Origin: Deferribacter thermophilus
Lineage (GTDB): Bacteria; Chrysiogenota; Deferribacteres; Deferribacterales; Deferribacteraceae
NCBI RefSeq assembly: GCF_049472675.1
Contig: NZ_JAPNXM010000003.1
Span: 1 to 64,000 of the forward strand
DNA: 64,000 nucleotides
Reading direction: 5' to 3'
In this document: in pieces, positions 62,860-64,000 of the stretch
How the letters are laid out: the number at the start of each line of letters is the position of its first letter
Numbering within the stretch: the first letter of the stretch is position 1
Translations under genes and position numbers: made by a program
Notes under the pieces: model-generated
Database searches by the model: none
Told to the model about the DNA's origin: nothing
Seen by the model: the letters and a program-made list of their open reading frames with translations, nothing else

Positions 62860-62868
62860 TTAAAAAGT

Positions 62869-63219
62869 TTATGTGGTCTTGTCAAACAACAAGCCCACCA
62901 TCTCTCTTATATTTTTTGCAAGCTTTAATACTTCTTCTGGTGGAATCTGCCTTACCACCTTATTTTCTTGGGTATCAACTATCTTTACTACCACTTCCCC
63001 AAGGTCTTTATCCACCTCAAACTCTCGTTTGATATTCATCATATCGAGAGCTTTATTTAACTCTTTTACTTGATTTTTTAGTTCCTGTTCACTCACCTGC
63101 TGCTTTTGAGCCTGCTGCCTTGCACTCTGCTCAACAACCTTCTGGGTATTTTTTACATCACTGGTTGATGATGCTTTATCTACTGTTGCAATTGTTAAAT
63201 TTTTTACTGCCTCTAACAT
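62869..63219 (-). CDS. flaG: FlaG family flagellar protein
   Basis: 116 aa. FEVDKDLGEVVVKIVDTQENKVVRQIPPEEVLKLAKNI is the FlaG pattern; the N-terminal 60 residues are polar and Gln/Lys-rich. FlaG affects filament length in some bacteria. AAGGTGGTGATGAGCT precedes the ATG. It lies downstream of the flagellin gene, separated by a hairpin. Confidence 0.9.
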   Translation of the reverse strand: MLEAVKNLTIATVDKASSTSDVKNTQKVVEQSARQQAQKQQVSEQELKNQVKELNKALDMMNIKREFEVDKDLGEVVVKIVDTQENKVVRQIPPEEVLKLAKNIREMVGLLFDKTT

Positions 63220-63252
63220 AGCTCATCACCACCTTTCTTTTATTTTAGGAAA

Positions 63253-63266
63253 GGGGCAAAAGCCCC
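63253..63266 (-). terminator. Hairpin after the flagellin gene
   Basis: GGGGC and GCCCC pair around a four-base loop, with GGA and TCC extending the stem across short mismatches. It lies 11 bases after the flagellin stop. The T-run is poor, so partial read-through into flaG is likely. Confidence 0.6.
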
Positions 63267-63276
63267 AATCCTTTTA

Positions 63277-64000
63277 TTACCTACCCAGAAGTTGTAAAGC
63301 GAGCTGAGGAAGCTGATTAGCCTGAGCCAGCATAGCAGTAGAAGACTGCTGAAGTATCTGATACCTTGTAAACTGAGCCATCTCCTCAGCGATATCAAGG
63401 TCTCTAATCCTGGACTCAGAAGCTGTCAAGTTCTCCCTTGCTGTGTCAAGGTTTGTAATAGCATGCTCAAGCCTGTTTACCTGAGCACCAATAGTAGATC
63501 TTGCACCAGAGATAAACTCCAATGCTCTGTCAATCTTCGTAATTGCTTTTTGAGCAGAATCTTGATCAACAACTAAAACATTGTCAAGATCCAATGATTT
63601 TGTATTAATTTGAGCAACACTTACATTTATATCTTGCCCTTCATTTGCCCCTATCTGAAGCGCAGTCGAGTTATCAACAAGATGCAATTCAATTTCAGTT
63701 GCAGAGCTTGAAGCTGTAAAAGTAAGATTTCCGCTGCTATCTCCAGAAACTGAAACTCCCAAGTTTTTATCAAAGCTCAATTCAACACCACTAATTACAC
63801 CTCTTAAGGTATAATCATTTACAGTATCACTACCTACGGTAGCTCCATTTTTTGTAACACTTACTGTTAAAGAAGAGTTTTCACCTTCTTGAATTGTAGT
63901 CAAGGACAAACCATCGATAAGTTTTTGATCACCGATGAAAGAAATCTTGCTGTCTTCACCTATTAAACCACTTTGGATTTTAAATGTACCTGCAGTAGTA
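63277..64000 (-). CDS. fliC: Flagellin, C-terminal part; 5' end outside window
   Basis: About 241 codons are open from the window edge to the stop at 63277. The conserved flagellin C-terminus is clear: IDRALEFISGARSTIGAQVNRLEHAITNLDTARENLTASESRIRDLDIAEEM, then FTRYQILQQSSTAMLAQANQLPQLALQLLGR. The upstream visible part (SLTTIQEGENSSLTVSVTKNG...) is the variable D2/D3-type region. A TTG at 63909 is only an internal codon, not a start. The gene continues left on its own strand beyond base 64000. Confidence 0.95.
   Translation of the reverse strand, partial: TTAGTFKIQSGLIGEDSKISFIGDQKLIDGLSLTTIQEGENSSLTVSVTKNGATVGSDTVNDYTLRGVISGVELSFDKNLGVSVSGDSSGNLTFTASSSATEIELHLVDNSTALQIGANEGQDINVSVAQINTKSLDLDNVLVVDQDSAQKAITKIDRALEFISGARSTIGAQVNRLEHAITNLDTARENLTASESRIRDLDIAEEMAQFTRYQILQQSSTAMLAQANQLPQLALQLLGR

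Noticed and set aside
1..64000. tRNA, rRNA or complete transposon
   Set aside because: No cloverleaf-like sequence, rRNA segment, transposase or integrase was recognised on reading; short RNAs could be missed without a covariance search.

Overview
The window is an AT-rich bacterial chromosome segment, about one third G+C by eye. It encodes about 70 genes with little non-coding space and many 1-20 bp gene overlaps. The cell type is Gram-negative and motile: there is a BamD lipoprotein, an RseC-like membrane protein, flagellin, FlaG and a sigma28-type promoter. It has a full 14-subunit NADH dehydrogenase and makes lysine precursors through LL-diaminopimelate aminotransferase. Together with the KaiC-like gene pair at the left edge, a family known mainly from thermophiles, this suggests a thermophilic member of the Deferribacteres (Deferribacter/Calditerrivibrio-like). 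That assignment is inference from gene content; no rRNA gene is present to confirm it.

Layout. 1-1379 (minus): a KaiC-family ATPase and a helix-turn-helix partner that runs off the left edge. 1528-10288 (plus): glmU-glmS (UDP-GlcNAc synthesis), a ClC anion transporter, a PcrA/UvrD helicase and gatC-gatA, closed by an intrinsic terminator. 10341-20345 (plus): a sigma28-like promoter and a small FlgM-like/flagellar protein, then ribF, rimO, bamD, a TPR protein, serS, an RsmI-like methyltransferase, glycerate 2-kinase and four membrane proteins. 20342-28296 (minus): gpsA, ilvE, polA, a diguanylate cyclase, hisD and an orphan PAS histidine kinase, almost all overlapping. A ComFB-like gene (28345) is divergent from gpsA.

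28653-43458 (minus): nuoABCDEFGHIJKLMN with a rubrerythrin-like ferritin gene as the fifteenth cistron. NuoF and NuoG have extra iron-sulfur modules that resemble HndC/HndD-type hydrogenase subunits. 43580-44479 (minus): an RluD-type pseudouridine synthase. 44542-52049 (plus): rpsF-ssb-rpsR with an extended -10 promoter and a foldable leader, then DUF2232 and DUF1844 proteins, a cation efflux protein, dapL, fmt, htpX and rsmB. 52058-55135 (minus): comEC, thiF, thiS and a thioredoxin-like protein. 55195-61290 (plus): mobB, dnaE, thiD and argJ.

61291-62868 is the most accessory-looking part. It holds a HepT/MntA (HEPN/nucleotidyltransferase) toxin-antitoxin pair and a small GIY-YIG nuclease among five copies of a GAGATTGCTTCG...CGCAATGAC palindromic repeat. 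62869-64000 (minus) holds flaG and the 3' part of a flagellin gene that leaves the window. No tRNA, rRNA, CRISPR array, complete insertion sequence or riboswitch was recognised, and no stretch over 300 bases lacks a gene.
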